From positions 100,394 to 164,393 of the forward strand of contig CAMAQH010000002.1 in assembly GCA_945860295.1 (NCBI GenBank): 64,000 nt of DNA, read 5' to 3'. Both the position numbers and the translations under genes were made by a program. Positions 49,601 to 55,600 of the stretch are shown one piece after another; the first letter of the stretch is position 1, and each line of letters opens with the position of its first letter. The DNA is from Prosthecobacter debontii (GTDB taxonomy: Bacteria; Verrucomicrobiota; Verrucomicrobiia; Verrucomicrobiales; Verrucomicrobiaceae). The notes under the pieces were generated by a model. It did no database searches. It saw only the letters and a list, made by a program, of their open reading frames with translations, and was not told the origin of the DNA.

Positions 49601-52600
49601 GCGGTTAGAATCTCTGATCCTGAAAGTGCCACGGTCTGCAGATCACGACCCGTGGCAGGATTTCTCGGTGTCCAAACACCGCCGTCAGGTGACGTTAGCA
49701 CCGCCCCATAATTGCCGACTGCCACAAACTGGGTTCCCGTCCAGGCGATATCCTGAAGGTCTGGCAGGCTGATACTCGGAGCCTGTTGATTATTGCGGTT
49801 CGTCAGATTAGTGACCGTGCTGCTAAGCGCGGTGGTCGTGCCCAAAAAGATCCCCAGAGGCACGGTGACTGCCGTGAGCTCAACATTCACATCCGGCACA
49901 CCTGAGAGGGTGATGGTGCCGGCTCCAGGGTTCAAAGCGTCAATGTTGAAACTAAAAAAAGTCGATGAACCCGAAGTCGTGCCAGTCACGAAAATATTCA
50001 TGTTCACTGCCAGGCCGGTGAAGTCAGAAACCCCAGTGATGAGATTGGAGCCGTCTGTCACACTGCCGGTAAAGGTGAGCAGCGGCACGCTAGAGGACGT
50101 TGCGCTAGCTGGTCCCGAGAGAGCCAACGTGTTGGCGGCAAGGTTATAACTGCTGATCGATAATCCTGACCCAAGAAAATCTGACACTGGAGTCACGGCT
50201 TTACCCGGTGACAGGTGCGCCATGCCCTGCAAGCTCTGAACACTCCTGAGGTTGGTCACATTTTTGACAACGTCACTGCCGATGGTCATGTCGCCATAAA
50301 AGACCCCGAACGTATGCTGCCCGCTCGCACTGGCTGCGGTGGCGAGGAAGAGACGACTATTGGCAGGATCGAGGGCGATAATGGCTGATGTGCTAGTGAT
50401 GGAGCTGCCGTGCAGAACCATGCCTACAGCCAGTCCTTTAAAGTCTCTAACCTCAGTGATGATGGTCGAGTTATTGGTGGATAAACCTGTGAAGGTGCGG
50501 ATTGGCTCAGCCACCAATGTCGCCGTGGCCGGGGTGGACATGACCAAAGAGAACCCAGCTTCATTCACACTGCGGATGGTCGTTCCAGCCGGAGTGCCGA
50601 GTGCCGAAGCCAGCGGCATACCCGCACGCAGGCCTGGCATTCCTGTGACGTTAGTAATCACGGCGCTGCCAGAGGTGGAATCCCCCTTGAAGGCTCCAAA
50701 ACTAGCCTGCGTGCTAGTGACCGTGGCATTGTTGTTCATGGTCACCGTTTTTGATCCTGTGTTCACCGCAAGAATCACATTGGTCGTGTCAAGCAGCGGC
50801 GGCCCCTGAAGACTCCATGTGACGCCATCGCTTGAGGTGATCACACGACCCAGGCTTCCTACACCCACGAGAAGGCTTTCCGACCAAGTGATGGAATTCA
50901 AATCCCGAGTCGTGCCGGAGGTGCGACTGAACCAAGTGCTCGTGTCACCTCCCGCAGAGGTCGAAACAAAGCCACCGCGACCTACCGTGACTAAATCGAA
51001 CCCGGCGGAGAAAGCCTGAGCGGCCGCTGGAGCAAGCGCTGGCAATGAAAGCGTGACGTCCGTGCCATTGATCGCGTTGATCACGGTCCCTGGTGAAATA
51101 ACTCCTGGGAATGACACCTGCATACCGACGGAGAGCCCGGCTACATTGGTCACCCCGGTTACCAGAGCATCATTGAAGACAAAAGTGCCCGTGCTGATTC
51201 TTCGGGTCTTGGAGGCCTTGAGGTCCCCCGAAGTGGCCGCCCCAGTGGCCGCCTGAGACAGCAGCAGTGTATCTGCCGTGCTGCTAACGACGAAAGTGCC
51301 CACGGGCACCAGCGTACCACGAGCTGCCATGTCGGCAGTGAATGCCCCAAGGCTGGTCACATTTTGCACCAACGGGCTACCGCTTGTCAGTGTCCCCGCG
51401 TAAATGCTCATCGGAACTGCCGTGGCGGTTGTGGTGACTGTATCCGATAACACCAAGGTCGCGGCCCCGACATTAAGCGCGGTGATACGCGTACCAGCGG
51501 GGATTCCCCGTCCTGCGATAACCATACCCACGGCGAGTCCGTGAGTGTTCGAGAGGCCACTGATGGTGTTGCTATTGAGCGTCAGATTACCCGTCAGCGT
51601 CCTCAATGCGCCTGTGCCGCCAGCGGTGGCATTCAATGAAAGGGTCAGCTCTCTAGCAGGGCCATTTACCGCAATGATCGTGGTGCTAGGGGCAATGCCA
51701 GTGCCACTGATTGCCGTGCCTGACTGGAGATTCTGCGCCGTCGTCACTTGTGAAATGGTGCTATTCCCCGCCGTTGTATCTCCTCGGAAGTAGCCAAAGT
51801 CCACGTTCGTAGCCGTATCGAGCGCTAGCGAATCCATGGTGACTGTTCTACCCGCAGAATTCACCGTTAAAACGCGCGCACTTGACGGTGTGGCAAAACT
51901 AAAGACCGGTGTTCCAGGCAGATAACTCGCAGCACCTGTGACATTCGAGACGGTGGTTGATCCGACCACGAGATTGCCCGTGAAGGAAACATTGGTCGTG
52001 GTCACGCCACGGAGATCAATCGCGGTGCCCACATCCTGCACAGTCCAAACCAGTCCGTCAGTGGAGGTCAGCACTCGGCCCTGATTTCCCACGATCACGG
52101 CGCGTTCGCCAGTCCAAGCCAGACTATTGAAAGGCAGGCGAGCAGGATCGGTGTAACGGAGATCCCAAAGCGTGCCATTCTGTGAGGTGTGCACCGTGCC
52201 CTTTTCTGTGATGGCGATGAATTTCTCCCCATCATGCGTCACGTCCGTGAAATTCAGTGATTCCCCGCGAATGGCACCATCGGTATTGCTTGTGTAGGTT
52301 AAGGTCACCAACCTGCCCGCTGGAATCGTGATCGTCTGACTCAGGATGACCGTTCGGGTATTCTGACTGATCGCGACGATCCTAGTATCTGGCTTGATGA
52401 TAACGCCCGCCGCAGATTCGCTCTGTTCCAAGGTGAGAACTGAGCCGATGATCAGGTTCGCAACATCATTCAAAACCACCGAGGTGACATTCGTGGCGAT
52501 ATTTTGAACCGTGCGGTTGAACAGCGCTCCTGTGCCGTTGAGCCTCAAACCCATATTGGCGAGATTAACTTCCCCAGAAGATTCCAACACACCCTCGGCA

Positions 52601-55600
52601 TAATTACCCAGGCCGTTCACGCTGAAAGGCTGGCCCGCAATATCAAAACCGCCCTGGGCTTGCCCAAAGAGACCTTGGGCATTCAAAGAGCCGACGGAAA
52701 AACCACCTTCAATCCTCAGGGCTCGATTCACACCTGGATTACCCTGCACCGCCAGTGCTCCAGTGACCTCGTTTTTACCACCGCGTAAAGTCGCCACCCC
52801 TGTGCGCACCAGCATGGTGCCAGCCGTCACAAGAATCTCATCGATGCTCATCTTACCACTATTAAAATTCAGCGTGCCAATGCCCACTTTTCTCAGCACT
52901 GAATTCCCCACCACATCATCGTCAAAGTTAGTAGTTCCGGTGAGAGTATCGATATTGATACGAGTGCCTACAGCAGCGGTAATGTTGCTGGCGAAGTTGG
53001 TGGCGTTGACCAAATTCAAAGTGCCTGCATTCAGCAAAGTCGCTCCCGTGTAAGAGATGTTTCCGCCCTGGAGAGTAAGGCTGCCCGTGCCGTTCTTGGT
53101 CAACCCCAGAGTCCCTGTGCCGCTGCCCCCCGAGCGGTTGCGGATAAAGCCACCAACGTATGAATCCAAGTTGTTACCACCGAGCGTGAGAACTGCATTG
53201 TTATTGATCGTTTCCCCTTCCATGTTTTCCAGCACGAGCGCACTGCCCGGATCGATGATATTCCCAATCGTTTCACTGCCGCCCATCAGCTTGAAATAAC
53301 CCCAACGGTTCGTGGCCGCATCGACCAGAACTGTGGCGTTATCGCCGATCTGATCGCCTTGATAGGTCAGCGGATTGGCCAGTGACAACACGCGGTTTTC
53401 CAGCAGTTGCAGCACGGCAAATCCTGCCGTGCCAAAGCTGCCATTCCCAAGTCTAATATTTCCGAAAGCACTGGCACCAGTGGTGCCTAGCTCCACCTGA
53501 GCTCCCGTGTTACCAGAGCCGCGATGCCAAAGCCAGAGATCATTACTCGTGCCAGTTCCGACTCCCCTGACAGTCAAGATGCCGTTGCCTGTGCTAGTCA
53601 GAGCGCCAGCACCTGCGATGCCGCCACTCATGGTCACTCGGCCATTGTTAATGCGAGCATTAAGTTGGTCATTGAGAACCACGCGAGCACTAATTACATC
53701 TTGGTCACCCTGAGTCTTGTTCAGGAATGACTTCCCGGCGCCCAGCAATCCCATGTCAAAAATGAGCGCACTGCTCAGAGCTCCGGTGCCAGCACTCAAG
53801 GTGTAGTCTTCAGCATTAACGGCATCCCCAATCGTAAAGGAGCCCACGGTGCGTGCTGCATCCAAAGTGATGGTGGAATTGCCGCCAATATCACGATTGA
53901 AATGGATGAATGAACCAATGCCGCCCGGCACAGGCTGCACGGGTGTAGTAATGCCTGTCGGAGCATCGAGTGTCACGATAGGATTGACGATGTAACCCGT
54001 GCCTGGATTGGTCACAGTCACGGATTCGATCCCACCATCAGCAGCGCGAGTCGATGACGCGACGGCACGAACGGCACCACCGGGGCTTGTGATAGCTAGT
54101 CCGGAAATTGTGCCGCCACTTAGCAAAGCCGTAGCGGTGCCGTGCACCCCCCCATTGGCGACACCTCCCTCAAAGAAGACTGTGGGAGCCGCAACATAGC
54201 CACTGCCTCCATTAACCACCGTGACTCCAGAAAGCTGACCATTGGGCACTAAGGCTGTTAACACGGCAAAAGTCACCCCGCCCGCAGTAAAGGCAACAGT
54301 CGGCGCACTCGTGTAGCCAGAACCACCATTGGTCATGGTAATTAGCGTGACCTTACCTGCCGAGATCGTCGCCGTCGCGGTAGCTGAATTAGCCACAGGC
54401 ACTGCAGCGAAGTAAACGCCGGGTGCCGTGGTGTAGCCCGAACCTGCGTTTGTAAGGGTCAAACCCGTCACGATTCCGCTCGTCACAATGGCTGTGGCCG
54501 TCGCTCCAGTGCCGCCCCCGCCACTGAATGTTACGGTGGGAACGCCACCATAGCCCGTTCCTCCAGCCGTGACATTCAAGGCCGTGACCAGCCCTCCAGA
54601 TACTGAGGACGTGGCCGCAGCTCCTGTGCCATTTCCTCCCAGGAACGAAAGGGTGGGTGCCACCGAATAACCTAATCCTGCATCATTGATCGTAACTGAC
54701 GTAATGGCCCCGCTTGTCGCGTTGCGGACAGCCGTCGCCTGCGCACCAGTGATTCCACTGGAAAATACGACATGGGGTGCGCTGGTGTAGCCTGCACCGC
54801 CACCTCTGATGGTCACACCCGTAACCACATCTGCAGTCAGAGTCGCCGTCGCCGTTGCAGGGTTGGCAGGCGTTATGATCACAGTAGGCGTTGTCGTGTA
54901 GCCAGATCCTCTCGAGACGAGAATAAATCTAGTCACCTGTCCGCCTGACACGACTGCCGTCACAATGGCTCCAGTGCCACCCCCGCCAATTAGACTAACC
55001 GTAGGAGCGACGCCATAGCCCGACCCCGCAGTCGCGACGGACACGCCTGTCAAAATCTCGCCTTCAACAACAGCCGTAGCGGTGGCGCCTGAGCCATTGC
55101 CGCCAACAAGTGAGACCGTCGGAGCCACTGTGTAGCCACTGCCACCATTAGCGATTTTAACCGAAGTGACTGCGTTCGACAAGAAGGCCGTCGCAGTTGC
55201 CCCAGTGCCACCTCCGCCAGTCAGGACTACCGATGGGGCGACGGCATAACCAGATCCTACATTCGTCATGGTTATACCGGTCAAAACACCCAACGCCACA
55301 GTAGCCGTGGCGGCAGCGCCTGAACCACCGCCACCACCTCCCACAAAGGAGACCACTGGTGCTGTTGTGTAGCCACTACCCCTGCTGCCAATGATAACGG
55401 AGGAGACCGCTTTTGACATGGCCGCCGTCACCACTGCCCCAGAGCCACCCCCGCCAGCTAGGTTTACGGTAGGTGCGCTTGTATAGCCAGACCCTGCGTT
55501 CGTCATGGTTATGCTTGTTAAAGCACCGAATGCAACGTTAGCCGTGGCTGTAGCGCCCGATCCGCCACCGCCCACAAAGGAGACTGTTGGCGCCGTTGCG